Origin: Dromiciops gliroides
Lineage: Eukaryota > Chordata > Mammalia > Microbiotheria > Microbiotheriidae
Assembly: GCF_019393635.1 (NCBI RefSeq)
Contig: NC_057867.1
Span: forward strand, 73,039,492 to 73,103,491
Reading direction: 5' to 3'
Length of the DNA stretch: 64,000 nucleotides
The notes beneath the pieces were generated by a model. The model did not search any database. It was given only the letters and a program-made list of their open reading frames with translations, and was not told the DNA's origin. The translations under genes and the position numbers were made by a program. Shown piece by piece: positions 1-11,560 of the stretch (its first letter is position 1; each line of letters begins with the position of its first letter).

Positions 1-190
1 CCCACTTGATACTCACAAAAGCACTGAGAAGGTGGTCTGTTACTATCCACATTTGACAGAAAAGGTAACAGATTCAGAGAGGTTCAGTGTTTTATAAGAG
101 GGTCACACAGCTAGGCAGTGTCTGGAGGCCAAATTCAAACCCAAGTCTTCCTGACTTCAAGTCTAGTGCTCTTTCCACTATACCAGTAGA
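1..190 (-). repeat. MIR-family SINE, cut by the window start
   Basis: On the + strand the order is 'cagaaaaggtaacagattcagagaggtt', then 'gtcacacagctaggcagtg', then 'ccaagtcttcctgac' and 'ctctttccactatacca'. That is the reverse complement of a MIR-type tRNA-derived SINE (tRNA head on the right). It is diverged, with no target-site duplication seen. Confidence 0.65.
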
Positions 191-744
191 GATTCCATAA
201 ACTTGACCAACATAGTTCTGGCTAAAGACACTTTAGGTTGGGTGAAAATCCTAGCATTAGAGAAACAGTGATGTAATTTTGGTTAGCATGACTCATGTTC
301 TCCAATTTATTATCTGACTCAAATAAAAGAATGAGCTGAATTTAAAAATTTAGACTAAAGTCACATACTACCAAGTATATGGAAATAGAATTTTCAAAAC
401 CATGGAATTGGAAGGGAGACTGCATGAGCCTACAGAAGATGAATCAGCTCCCAACACATTTAATCAATTACCCCAAAATCAATTATTTTATTTATATGCT
501 CAATAGTTTTCTGAAAACTAGTTATAAAAGGACAATATAGTATCTATCTGAGCTCCATCATGCACTAAGATGAGAGGAAAGAAGCACATAATAGCAATGA
601 TAATAATTATTATTATAGCTATGTACTAACAAGAAGAAATATATTACCCATTGTGTCAACTACTAGACTTGTCTTGAAGATGCATTCAGAGAGGTTACTG
701 AAGATGAGCTTATATCCCAACCCTATCATTCAATGACACAAAAT
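191..744. other. No recognisable feature
   Basis: AT-rich sequence with frequent stops in all frames. I see no gene, repeat family or strong regulatory signature. Confidence 0.5.
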
Positions 745-985
745 CAATCCCATAGCAGGATAAGAATCCCCTCTATAGCATACTTGGTAAGTGGTCATCC
801 AAGCATGTCTTGAAGACCTAAAGCAAAGAGGAACCTAGAACTTTGAGGGGACCCATGTCTCTTTTGAATGACTTGAACTGTTAGGAAGTTTTGTCTGACA
901 TTAATTCTAAATCTTACTCTTGCCATTGCTATCCACTGCTCCTATTTCTGCTTGAATAGACAGTTATTTTGCCACAAAGTAGGTA
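745..985 (-). repeat. CR1/L3 LINE fragment, antisense
   Basis: The sequence follows the antisense CR1/L3 pattern: 'gtggtcatccaagcatg', 'ttgaagacct', 'ctgttaggaagttttgtctga' and 'ttctgcttgaatagaca'. The same family is much clearer at 30295-31035. It is old and diverged. Confidence 0.5.
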
Positions 986-1185
986 TCCTTTCTATTACAC
1001 AGGACCTCAAGAAAAATTCTGGCTACAGGGTACCCTGGAGAACTATTTTCTACTCAAAACCATATCTCACAAGATTGCACCAATATGTTTACTCTGACTA
1101 GTAAACCAGAGCACATAATCAGTTCAAAACAAACAAAAAACATTTCATGAAATAGCTGAGCAAGGGAAGCCATACCTAGCCTTTA

Positions 1186-1535
1186 TATAGTAGTACTTTA
1201 AATTTTATAAAATACTTAACTGACCATATCTCAATCCTGTGTGGTAGGTACTACGTATTATTATTCTACTCATTTCACATGAGAAGAGGCCAGAGGTCCC
1301 ATGTTCAGTCATTCGGCAAATATAGGTTAAGCACCAACTATGTGCCAGGCTTTGTGGTAGGTACTGAAGATACAAAAATACAAAGATGAAAAGATACAAA
1401 GACAAAACCAGAAGAGCCACTGCCCTCAAGGAGTTTATACATGCACATAACTAGTAAGTGCCTGAGCTGGATTTTAAACTCAGGTCTTCCTAATATCAGA
1501 TACAATAGACTCTCCACTCTGCCAGGCTGCTGTCC
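1186..1535 (-). repeat. MIR SINE split by an L2 3' fragment
   Basis: The left part (to about 1309) has the MIR antisense 'tggtaggtactacgtattatta...catgagaagaggcc'. The right part (from about 1445) has 'taactagtaagtgcctgagctgg' and 'aaactcaggtcttcct'. The two halves are collinear in a MIR and are separated by L2-derived sequence, so the L2 copy is the younger. Confidence 0.6.
1310..1444 (-). repeat. L2 3' end, antisense, inside a MIR
   Basis: It contains 'accaactatgtgccaggc', 'gtactgaagatacaaa' and 'ctgccctcaaggagtt'. These are the reverse complement of the L2 3' tail, which in sense orientation reads ctccttgagg...cctggcacatagt... Confidence 0.65.
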
Positions 1536-1539
1536 TTGG

Positions 1540-2334
1540 TGGTAGAATATTCCCTTCATACATCTGGGGCAAATATACATATCATCAATGGGAACATGTG
1601 CAGAGGGGAACGTATGCAGGGAACATACATGGTCAGCACATTTAGGTGAGGGGACATATGATGCCACAGGATGACCTATGCCTTCTGGTGATGTCATCAC
1701 ACTGCTCTTCTGGGGCTGCTTCCTGCTGGCATTTTGAGGCCAGCTGTCTTCAACTGAGATAGCAACCCCTTGCCTATAAGGGGAGTTGACTGCCACCCCT
1801 TTTTCTAGTTTACAGCTAAGAGGCTACATTTCCTGTCTTTAAGTGGAAAAGACAGGTCTTCACACACCAAGGGGCTTTCCCTCCATAAGGAGAGAGATCT
1901 TTCAGCTCCTATAGTCTTCCCCTCAGGGCTTAATTAAAGACTACTATCACTTAGTAGTCTGTCTTTGAACTTCTTTCTTCCTGCTAGCAGAGCCAAAGTC
2001 CCAGTCCCAAGCTTCTATCTGACTTAGGGTTTGAAAGTCTCCTTTAAATCCAATTAATTCCTGCTTGTCAACCTTCATTCCTCTCGAACATTCCAACTGC
2101 AATGGATACAACAGCTTGCCCTGGCCCCCCAAAACCTGTTTCTCTCCCTATGTACATGCAGAGGAGAGGGATGACAAGAACTGAAAAATTCAAAGGCCCT
2201 GCTGGGAGGCTATTGTTGGCTCACCTCAAATCCTTTGTTCTCAATTTTTACCATTCACATGGAAACATGGCTGACAACAAACTTCCCAGACTTTTAGATG
2301 CCCACGAAACTTAAAAAAGTATCGAGTCTGTTAG
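1540..2334. other. No recognisable feature
   Basis: Mixed-composition sequence. Short open frames occur on both strands but show no domain, signal peptide or codon bias that would support a gene. Confidence 0.5.
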
Positions 2335-2520
2335 CCCAAACACAAATCCCCTCCACAGCATCCCAGACAAATAGTTGCTGTGGTCATTCAGCCTCTGCCT
2401 GAAGGCCTGGGAGCTTACTACCTCACAAATCAGATCATTCAACTTTCCACAGGGAGAAGAGATTTTCAAAAACAATCAGCTCTAACTACGGAAGTGCTTC
2501 CTTATATTAAGTTGAATACA
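2335..2520 (-). repeat. CR1/L3 LINE fragment, antisense
   Basis: The order 'atcccctccacagcatccc', 'gtcattcagcctctgcctgaaggcct', 'gggagcttactacctcac' and 'tcattcaactttcc' is the antisense CR1/L3 3' region. It matches the order seen in the longer copy at 30295-31035. Confidence 0.65.
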
Positions 2521-2902
2521 ATATGCCCCTTCCCCATACCTAAAACATAGTAGAAACACACATGGAATTCCACCTATTTTACTTATACATTTCTTCTGGA
2601 AAATTCAATTGGTGAGACTTATTTCTAGTACCTGACATTTTTTTTTGTGGTCTGGCAGTCAATGTTTCAAGCCTTTGGGAAAAAATGAACTAAATAAAAT
2701 TAGAACAGGCCAGATCCTTAATGATCTTGAAAAAAAAAACAATACTAGTGATGGAGAAAATTTTCAAGCCATCAAACACACTGTCAAAGAACAATAAAGG
2801 AGCAAAACCTTTTCTGGAGAACACAAGAAGTCACAACAGTATAAGAGAGAAATTGCCTGGTGAAGGCCAAGAAATTATTGATGTAATCTAACAGAAACAG
2901 GA

Positions 2903-3055
2903 GCGGATGCTAGGTGGCCCAGTGGATAGAGCACCGGCCCTGGATTCAGGAGGACCTGAGTTCAAATCTGGCCTCAGACCCTTGACACTTACTAGCTGTG
3001 TAACCCTGGGCAAGTCACTTAACCTCAATTGCCTCACCAAAAAAAAGAAAGAAAG
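2903..3055 (+). mobile_element. Marsupial tRNA-derived SINE (GATAGAG/AATTGCCTCACC type)
   Basis: The tRNA-like head 'taggtggcccagtggataga' carries the A-box region, and 'gagttcaaatc' carries the B box. The body is 'tagctgtgtaaccctgggca' and the tail is A-rich after 'aattgcctcacc'. A short possible target duplication (a diverged 'gaacaggag'/'gaactaggag') flanks it. Confidence 0.9.
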
Positions 3056-3815
3056 AACTAGGAGAAATATTCAAAATAATTTCTAATTTGAATGTGGAAA
3101 GTCTACCAAGTAACCTAGACATTAGAACAAATGATAGTTCATGGTGCAAATGTGCTTAGAAACATGTTGAATGAATGTTCTGGTTGATTTTGTTTGTGCC
3201 AGGGAAAAACATGCTTTCTGAAGTCTACCAGCAGAAATGAGTTATGGGTAGTCGTAGAATCGCAAAAACAACAAAAAACCCATCAGTCACTGAATCCTAT
3301 GTATTCTTCATAAAGAAAACTCATGTTTTTACATTAACACTCATATTAGACAGAAGTTCAAATAGGCACTGGCTGAAATTGGTGTAAAGCCCAAAGCTTT
3401 GAATACCAAGAAATCTTGGAAACCCAGTTTTATTTCTCATTTGTGATTATTTCAGTGAATGTGTATCCTCTTTACAAAACTATAATCCCTAACAATTCAG
3501 AAATTATTTATGGGTAGTTGATGGTAGTTGATGTGTTATATGGATATGAATTTAAGATGGTCATCATTCACTTTTATCATTTACCTCGGATATAACTGAC
3601 TTTGAACATGTAAATTACAGAGGAGGAAGGGAAGGTAGAAGAGATTTTTAAAAGTCTTAGCTGGAATGATTGCTCTGTGGCCTTCAATGCCTTAGCCTCT
3701 AAATCTCAGTTTTGAGCAGATTATACCTTTCCCTTAATTTAAAATATCAATGATCAACATAATATATACCAGTTCTCATAAAGATCTCAAAGAAATTTAT
3801 CTGAAGATATTTAGC
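3056..3815. other. No recognisable feature
   Basis: AT-rich unique-looking sequence between two SINEs. No coding signal. Confidence 0.5.
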
Positions 3816-3831
3816 AAGAAAGTAACCATGT

Positions 3832-4005
3832 TGGGGCAGCTAGGTGGTGCAGTGAATAAAGCACAGGCCCTGGATTCAGGAGGACCTGAGTTCAAATCCG
3901 ACCTCAGACACTTGACACTTATTAGCTGTGTGACCCTGGGCAAGTCACTTAACCCTCATTGCCCCACCAAAAAATCCAAAAACAAAAACAAAAACCAAAC
4001 AAACA
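3832..4005 (+). mobile_element. Marsupial tRNA-derived SINE with 16-bp TSD
   Basis: A full SINE from 'ggggcagctaggtggtgcag' to a C/A-rich tail. It is flanked by perfect 16-bp target-site duplications, 'aagaaagtaaccatgt', at 3816-3831 and 4006-4021. The A-rich start of the duplication fits L1-endonuclease-primed insertion. Open frames that run through it are SINE artefacts. Confidence 0.95.
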
Positions 4006-4439
4006 AAGAAAGTAACCATGTGAGGGTACATGCAGCTACTCCCACTAGTTTCTTTGGCAATTTGCTTGGTGAAGGATATTTTTTAAATGATGACTCACAA
4101 AACCTCTTGACTCAATAACACTGGAAGAAAGGGACAAAATGGGAACCAGGCTTGGAGAAATCTGAAGTAGTCTGAAGGTCTACCAATATAACCTCCAACT
4201 TATATGTTCCTTCCCAGTCATTAAATGTTTTCCAAGCCTCTAAGTAAAAACAAAACAAAACAAAAAACCTAAGCACTTCAATGAGCTTCCAATGCCTTAT
4301 GTTCCTATAATGTCTCCCTTTGTGTTTCACACAAGGCTAGGGAATATAGTACTCAAGTCAATAAAGATAGTTTAACTGATTAATCCAAATTCTGTCACTG
4401 TCCAGTGTTAGGCAGTGAGAATACAAAGATTTTTTTTCC
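4006..4439. other. No recognisable feature
   Basis: Unique-looking sequence followed by a T-rich tract that belongs to the tail of the next L1. Confidence 0.45.
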
Positions 4440-6285
4440 TTTTTTCTTTTTTTTTTGGGGGGGGGGATTATTTATTTATTTATTTTAAACATTCTTTTCT
4501 TTTTAAATTTTGAATTCTAAATTCTCTTCTTCCATCCCATTCACTCCCTTCACCCACTGAGAAGGCAACTAATATTATATCAATTATCCATGTGAAATCA
4601 TGCAAAAAATAGTTTCACATTAGCCATAGTGGGAAATAAAGCAAAAAAAAAATGAAAGCTATATTTCACTTTGCACTTGGAGTTCATCAGTTATCTCTCT
4701 GGAGGTGGAGAGCATTTTTTAAACATGAGTCCTTTGGAATGTCTTGTATCATTATATTGATCAGAGTAGACAAGTCTTTCACAGTTGATCATCATTATAA
4801 CATTGCTGTTACTCTGCACAATGATGTCCCAGTTCTTCCCACTTTACTTTGCATCAGTTTATATAGATTTTGCCATGTTTTTCTGAAACCACCCCCCTTA
4901 TTATTTCTTATAGCACGATAGTACTCTGTGATCAATTTGGAACTAAACCCAAAGAGCTATAAAAGTATGCATACTCTTTGATCCAGCAATACCACTGCTA
5001 GGTTTATATCCCAAAGACATTCAAAAAAGGAGGAAAGGACCTATTTGTACAAAAATATTTATAGCAGCTCTTTTTGTGGTAGATAAGAATTAGAAATCAA
5101 AGGGAAGTCCATCAATTGGAGAATGGCTAAACAGGCTGTGGTATATGATTATAATGGAATATTATTGTGTTGTAAGAAATGACAAGCAGAACGATTTCCA
5201 AAAAACCTGGAAAGACTGACATAAACTGATGTATAGTGAAATGAACACAACCAGAAGAATGTTGTATGTAGTAACAGCAAATTGTATGAGGAAGAATTGT
5301 GAATGACTTAGCTATTCTCAACAGTACAATGATCAAAGACTCCTAAAGGACTAATGATGAAGCATACTATCCACCACCAGAGAAAGAACTGATATTGATT
5401 AAATACAGACTGAAGCATGTTATTTTTCACTTTCTTTTTTCTTTTATTTGAGTTTTCTCATACAAAATTACTAATATGGAAATGCTTTACATAATTGTAC
5501 ATATATAACTCATATCTGATTGCCGATCACATCAGGAAAGGGGAGAGGAGGGAAGGACAGAGGGATGGGATTTAGAAGTAAAAACCCTAAATAAAAATGT
5601 TTATTTTTTTAAATAGTACTCTATCACAACTATGTGCCCCAATTTATTCATCTGTTCCCCAACTGATGAGCATCCCCTCAATTTCCAAATCTTTGCCACC
5701 ACAAAAAACTGCTATAAATATTTTTGTACATATATGTCCTTTTCATTTTTCTTTGATCTCTTTGGGATACAGACTTAGTAGTGGTATTGCTGAGTCAAAG
5801 GGTATGCACCGTTTTATAGCCCTATGCATAGTTCCAAATTATTCTCCAGAATGGTCGGACCAGTTCACAACTCTACCAACAGTTCATTGATGTACTTATT
5901 TTCTCACATCCCCTCCAGGACTCATCATTTATGATAGGTATGAGGTGGTACATCAAAGTTGTTTTAATTTGCCTTTCTCTAATCAATAGTGATTTAGAGC
6001 ACTTTTTCATATCACTACAGATAGCTATGATTTCTTCTTCTGAAAACTGTCTGTTCATATCTTTTTGACTGTTTATCAATTGGGGAATGGCTCTTATTTT
6101 TATAAAGTTGATTCAATTCTCTATATATTTAAAATGAGGCCTTTATCAGAAATACTTGATATGATATAATTTTTTATATCACCTCGTTGTCTGTGGTACC
6201 TTTTAGCAAAATGTAGTTTCCCTGATTCTCTCTTTTAATTAGGTCTCTTTTTGTTTTTGCTTTCTCTGGGATCATACCATGGGAG
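4440..6285 (-). mobile_element. L1 3' part, antisense, interrupted by a second L1
   Basis: The 3' UTR and the ORF2 C-terminal region read from right to left. A T/G-rich tail lies at 4440-4490. Then come 'gcatcagtttatatag', 'tttcttatagcac', and after the interruption (4936-5612) 'caactgatgagcatcccctc', 'aatatttttgtacatatatg', 'gtagtggtattgctgagtc', 'caattggggaatggctc' and 'gaggcctttatcag'. The order is that of the C-terminal end of marsupial L1 ORF2, as in the younger copies at 49772 and 59385. Many substitutions and stops show it is old. Confidence 0.85.
4936..5612 (+). mobile_element. L1 3' end nested in the antisense L1
   Basis: The sense-strand L1 tail starts at 'ccaaagagctataaaagtatgc'. 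It contains 'atccagcaataccactgcta', 'caaaaatatttatagcagct', 'ggtatatgattataatggaat' and 'aaagaactgata', and ends in an A/T-rich tail near 5605. Near-duplicate sequence flanks it: 'atagtactctgtgatcaa' at 4918-4935 and 'atagtactctatcacaa' at 5613-5629. It encodes a decayed ORF2 C-terminus on the + strand. Confidence 0.85.
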
Positions 6286-6289
6286 ACTT

Positions 6290-7544
6290 AAGGAGAGACA
6301 AGGTTTGAAACAGCCATTGTAGAAGGTAGGATAGTGAATCAATTAGGAAGATATAAAAGGATTGCCTTGCTTCATTGAGGGCCCAGTAGAGATAATGTGG
6401 CATAATTTTGCAGTAAACACAGTCAGCACAGTTTCATTATTTTCTCCATCTTGGAATTAGGGTTAGCATTAGTAGTACACAAGTAGGAACAAAAGAATGA
6501 GATAGTGGGAGGTGTGGCAAAGTTGTTATTTGCTATCAAACAAGAAGGCAAAGGTAACTGAGAATTGAGAACAGTATATATTTAAATGAGTACACCAAGG
6601 GATTGAGAGAGAGATAAAAGAAGACTACCCACCATAACCAGTGAATGTAGGGTAGTATGAGAGAAAGCATACTCAGTACTAGAAAGGGAAGCCAAGGAAG
6701 CACTATCATGCAAAGGGAGCCATATATCATTGAGGGTCAGAAGATGGAGGGAGTAAGAAAGGAAGAAGTTTAGAATGAGAAAAAGTTTGTTAATGATGGA
6801 GTAGGTATTCCAGAAGGCTCCATAAAAGGGCAGGCAAATCTGGATTTGGGAGTTGGGGTAAGACATAGAGGTATGTAAGTTTGGGGGTTGGGAGCAGTGT
6901 TGTGAGTAAAGGATAAGGAATGGAATTTGTATATCAGCAGCCAAGGCTTTAGGATCATTGTGTTGAGGTGAGTATAAGGAAATGTTAAGTAAATGAGTAA
7001 GTGGAATACTTATGAGTAATGTTATTTGTGGGCAAGTATCCTAAATACTGAGCAGTGAATTCAGGCACAGTATCAGTGATAGAAGACACTTTGGTTTTGT
7101 TGTTTGGTTTGTTTTGTTTTTTGTTTATTTTGCTTTTTAGGGAAGGATGAGATTAGACTGATTGAAGGAGTTGAGGTCTCCCCCACCTTGAGGTTTAGCC
7201 TCCGGGCAGATAGAATTGTGTCCTTTGAGACCAAAGGAGACCAACCTTATAAGAGGCAGGAGCACATGTAGGTATTCAATATCTCAGTCAGGAGGTGGAT
7301 GCGTTTCTTGTTCTGGAGAAAGCTCTGGGGACAGAAGATGGAAAATGCTCAACAAGCCATTCCTTTTGTCTTATGGTTATGACAGACAATGTTTTCTTCC
7401 CTAAACTGACATCTTTTGTGAGTGTTTCTTAGCTTCCACAAGATGAAGAACTGATTAATTATTTTGTGTGGTACAAACATAGCCCAGACAAGTAACCAAT
7501 TTTGTTCTTCAGCTTAAAGATCTCCTCTAGTAAACCTATTTGCA
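6290..7544. other. No recognised family
   Basis: The first 900 bases are purine-rich on the + strand, and a (GTTTT)-like T-rich patch lies near 7095-7140. Short open frames exist on the minus strand but look like chance. It could be an unrecognised LTR or old repeat; I cannot support a call. Confidence 0.4.
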
Positions 7545-7650
7545 AGCTCACTGAGGACAGAGCCTGTCGTTTACCTGCTCATACAAGGACCCTAGCCCAT
7601 TGCCTGGCACATAGTAAATAAGCACTTAATCAAGTGCTTGCTGTCCATCT
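7545..7650 (+). repeat. L2 3' tail
   Basis: It contains 'gcaagctcactgaggacagagcctgtc', then 'attgcctggcacatagtaaataagcactta'. This is the characteristic sense 3' end of L2. Confidence 0.75.
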
Positions 7651-9226
7651 GCTTTACAATATACGTAAATCTCCACCCCCACCCCCACACCTTGATGTTT
7701 CTGCTTGGCAGGGTCTGGTTTTGGTTATTGGATTTTCTTCAACAATAACACAACTGTATTATTCTGAATAGACTTGGTTAATAAATAAGAAACCATTAAA
7801 AATAAACAATTGGATTGGAAATAATTGATGCAACCTGGGTATTAAGATTATTTCATAACTGGACCACTAATATTTACTGGTCTGGGATCTAGTTAGGAGT
7901 TCAGGTCTTTCTATTGCAAACTCATTTCACCAACTGATCATCAATGGGATTTTATCCATTTTCTTTGACATTTATGCACCTAGAATTGGTAGAGTTGGCT
8001 TGTATTACTTTATTATGAATTGTTTTAACTGGCTAGAAAAATAAATATGACTTTGGAGAGTTGAGCTTAAGGTTGAAAAAGCATTTTGGAAGCTTGAAAA
8101 TACTCACAAACCATTTGATTCTGTACAGTCAGCATCAAAGTAAATATAAATATGAATTTCTAAGGGAAACTATTTTCCTGACCATGGATCACTTCTAAGG
8201 GTTCCATGGTGATTCATTAAGAGTTATAGCAGTTCATTAATATGAGCCTGAATGTAGATTTCACCATTCCCCCTGCTATACTGTGCCACACATGTTTTCA
8301 TTTTATTTTCTCTCTCTGCTTGCTGGCAAGATGCTTAGAGAGACCTTTTAGTAGGCCTCTGCTCTTTAGCATTAAAGTATCTCAGAGTAAATAAAACCAT
8401 CTCACAAGCCTCTTTTAAAGACCAGCTTGAATCAGGTGTATTTAGCAAGAGCCTAATCCTGAATGTGTTAATCCAAAGGGGGATAAGAACAGAGACAAAG
8501 AGAGAATCCTTGCTATAGTGGATTTAATTTTAGTTATATTCACTCCAAAAGAGTACACGAATAAGAGCAACAAGGAAAAACGTAGAAAACAGACCAAAAG
8601 GTTAGCTCTCTGCATGGCCTTGGATGTGGAGGGGGGAAAGGTACATACAGAGAGAATGAGGTGCATGGGGGCCCTAGAGGGATGACTTTCTTTTCTCCCT
8701 CCAGGATGGTGGATCTTGAGAGAAAACCTTCCTTCCAACAAAAGTGAGGCTACACAAAAGGTTTAGACTGGCTGGAGATGGCATTTAACCATATGTAGGC
8801 AACTCAAATCGGGGTGGAATAGGGCCCAGGTGGAACAGAGCTAGTACATCAACATTCACAAGGCATTTTGTACACTTGCATAACAACATCTCCTCCTCAT
8901 TTAAAAAGCAGTTACACTGAGTTAGAAACAGCATAATGTTGATTTGTAACAATCCATAAGACCATGGTGAAGTCCTGTAACAGTAAGACTGGAGCAGGAA
9001 TGTATATGAGAGATATATCAAATGAAAAGAGAGAGCACCCCCAGCACCTGAGAGATGAAAGAGCAGAATAATCCAAAGTTGGTAGAAGTTCAAAGACTAT
9101 GCAAGTAGTAAGATGATCAAATAGGCTTGGACTAACTCAAGGTTTGCTGGATTACTATGGTAATATAGGTAAAACACCCAGTAAGCTTGAGCCTACTATA
9201 TTTTGAAGGATGTGATATGGTATAGA
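7651..9226. other. No recognisable feature
   Basis: About 1.6 kb of unique-looking AT-rich sequence. Minus-strand open frames near 8442-8741 and 8785-9093 have no recognisable domain and no supporting context. Confidence 0.45.
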
Positions 9227-9234
9227 GTGAAAAT

Positions 9235-9465
9235 TTAGGGGGAGCTAGATGGTGCAGTGGATAGAGTACTAGGCCTGGAGTCAGGAAGACCTGAGTTCAA
9301 ATCCAGCCTCAGACACTTACTGGCTGTGTGACCCTGGGCAAGTCACTTAATCCAATTTGCCTCATATTCCTCATCTGCAAAATGAGCTGGAGAAGGAAAT
9401 GACCAACTACTGCAGTATCTTTGCCAAGAAAAGAAGATTCAGAAACAACTGAACAACAACAAAAG
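9235..9465 (+). mobile_element. Long marsupial SINE with ACAACAA tail
   Basis: A tRNA-like head ('agctagatggtgcagtgg'), B box ('gagttcaaatcc'), then the longer body: 'cctcatctgcaaaatgagctgg', 'gaaggaaatgacc' and 'tatctttgccaagaa'. It ends 'ctgaacaacaacaaaa'. Flanking 'gtgaaaat' at 9227-9234 and 9466-9473 is a plausible short target-site duplication. Confidence 0.9.
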
Positions 9466-9628
9466 GTGAAAATATCTTTTCAAAAATTGTCAAAGTTAGC
9501 TAAAAGGTATCATCTTATCCATATTTTTCGAACATGTAAAGCTTTTATAAGCCAGTATAGAAAATGCATCAGTTTCAAAGTACCATTCACTAACTCAGGA
9601 ATATTCCTGGCTAAGAAGTTAACATGAT

Positions 9629-10490
9629 GGTGGGTTGTTGCTGCTGTTGTTGTTTAGTCATTTCAGTCATGGCCAACTCCAGTTGGAGTTTTCTTGGCAA
9701 AGATACTAGAGTGCTTTGTCATTTCCTTCTCCAGCTCACTTTCCAGATGAGGAGACTGAGGCAAACCAGATTAAGTGACTTGTCTAAGGTCACACAGCCA
9801 ATAAGTGTCTGAGGTCAGATTTGAAATCAGGAAGATAAGCACTGTAAAGAATTAATTATTATTTGAGGTTTTTATGACCCCATCTTTTGGCTAGAATTTA
9901 AAAAACCCCAGCCTGCTCTTTGGCCTGAGGCTCAGACACAGCGCCTCTGCAAATGGCACAGTGCTCCACCCACTGGTTGTAGCCATCGCCATGGTGCTGG
10001 CACCTCACGTCATCACCATTTGCCGACACCTACAATGGGCCTGGCAAAATTATGACTGGAAGCCCAGTGAGGGCAGTCGTGTGACTGTCAGAGCGGCCAG
10101 CCAATTGGTTTGGGGCTGTGTGTGGTGAGCCTGGAGTCTGATGGGAAGAAGGGAGGTTTTTCAGCATTTTAGCTGGAAGCTGGAAGGCAACAGCACCCTG
10201 CTGTGTGTTCTCAGCTGATTCCTGGACAGTGGTGTGATTCAGGTTGTATTATTTCCCTTTCTGCATTTTCTTTCCTTTCCCTTAATCCTACTGATCCTGT
10301 TTGTGTGTTTTTTTAAGTTCGTTCTTGTTACATAAATCCTGTTCTGTCTTAAGGGAGGCTGCAGGTCTCCTTCCTTGTTCCAATATTGCCTAGCTAACAC
10401 TCCCCCATTAAAAACTGGTCCCTACAGTTTCTGACTCCAGACCTAGTACTCTAGCCGCTGGAGCACCCTCAATTGCCTTGACAGTGGGTT
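9629..10490 (-). mobile_element. Long marsupial SINE, antisense, split by an LTR
   Basis: The left part (9629-9842) is the reverse complement of the long SINE: 'gttgctgctgttgttg', 'cttggcaaagatact', 'tttccttctccagctcac' and 'gtcacacagccaataagtg'. The right part (10427-10490) has the remaining tRNA head, 'tgactccagacctagtactct'. The two parts are contiguous in the intact family, so the 584 bp between them were inserted later. Confidence 0.85.
9843..10426 (+). mobile_element. Probable solo LTR of an endogenous retrovirus
   Basis: The block begins TGTAAAG and ends CCCTACA, so it has TG...CA termini and is about 584 bp. It sits inside an antisense SINE. A TATA-like 'gaatttaaaa' lies near the start and an 'acataaatcc' poly(A)-like motif lies in the last 100 bases, which suggests + orientation. 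No retroviral coding sequence flanks it. I could not see a clean 4-6 bp target duplication, so the LTR call is inference. Confidence 0.6.
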
Positions 10491-10514
10491 AGTGTTTGTC
10501 AAACAAAGAACTGA

Positions 10515-10770
10515 TCAACCAACAAACATTTATTAAGCACTTACTACGTACCAGGCACAACCCCCACCCACCCCAGAGACAAAAACAGAACAGCCCCAGA
10601 CCTGGAATTTCCATTCTATTTTAAGAGACAACATCTGCATATATAAGTGTATACAAAATAGACTAAAGGTAATTTGAAGGGAGATGGAGGAGAAGCTAGG
10701 AGGATCAGACAAGGAAAAACCTCATGTAGAAGGGATGCTTGATGTCTTGAGCCCTTCCCTTTGATAATAT
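10515..10770 (-). repeat. L2 3' region, antisense
   Basis: It contains 'aacatttattaagcacttac', 'gtaccaggcac', then 'gaggatcagacaagg' and 'ctcatgtagaaggg'. This follows antisense L2 from the tail inward. Confidence 0.65.
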
Positions 10771-11019
10771 AAGACTGATGCTTTAGGTCTGAAGTTAGAA
10801 CTATACACACAAGTTTAATACGCACACATACACACACATGTGAACACAAAATCAGTCATTTATGAAGTATTTTGAAAAGAAGATATCACTCATGTTTTAT
10901 TTGTGGTTGAATTCAATTTTTTAGATCTAATACATAAAGACAATTTTTTAACTCAGTCAAAAAAAGTTGGGATATATACTGGTCTTAGTATAAAATGGCA
11001 TTTTTATACTGGTTGTTAT

Positions 11020-11200
11020 CATTATCATCACAAGTTTACATGCTTGTTTTCCTTGGCATCTCACAGGTCCATATTACCAGTATTAGAGCTATCCCCATTT
11101 TAGGGATGAAGAAACTGAACCTCAAAGAGCCAAGGGTGCTACAGTCACAAAATCAGGGCCAGAAGGGAGATTCAGACTGCTTTTCCTTAATCCAAGTCCA
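11020..11200 (-). repeat. MIR fragment, antisense (weak)
   Basis: It contains 'ccccattttagggatgaagaaactgaacctcaaag' followed by 'gtcacaaaatcagggccagaagg', typical of antisense MIR. It is old and diverged. Confidence 0.5.
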
Positions 11201-11384
11201 GCAATCCATCTTCCATTCCATCCCATATGGCCACTCCAGCAGAATTCCATCTCCTTTGTTCCAGGCAGTTCTAACCAGTGATTTGAAATGTTCTTATTCT
11301 CCAGTTTTAGGCCATACAGTGTGATAAATTTACAACAAAATAAAAGAACAGGATGGTTTGGTGGGGGGGAATAAATCGAATTTT

Positions 11385-11515
11385 GTTTTCACTCATTTAA
11401 TAAACATTAAGTACCTCTTGTGTCCAGAACTATATGCTAGTATCTAGAAGAGAAACAAAATTTAGGTAACACTTAGTTGTTGCCCTCATATAACCTACAG
11501 TCTAGAGGAGGAAAC
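11385..11515 (-). repeat. L2 3' end, antisense
   Basis: It contains 'tttaataaacattaagtacctc', 'gtgtccagaactatatgct' and 'ttgccctcatataacctacagtctag', the antisense L2 tail order. Confidence 0.6.
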
Positions 11516-11560
11516 AGAGACATTCAATAATTTCATCCTACATTTCATGAAGAAGGTATT

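Noticed and set aside
1338..1796. 152-codon minus-strand frame
   Set aside because: It overlaps a MIR and an L2 tail for part of its length, and the rest has no recognisable domain.
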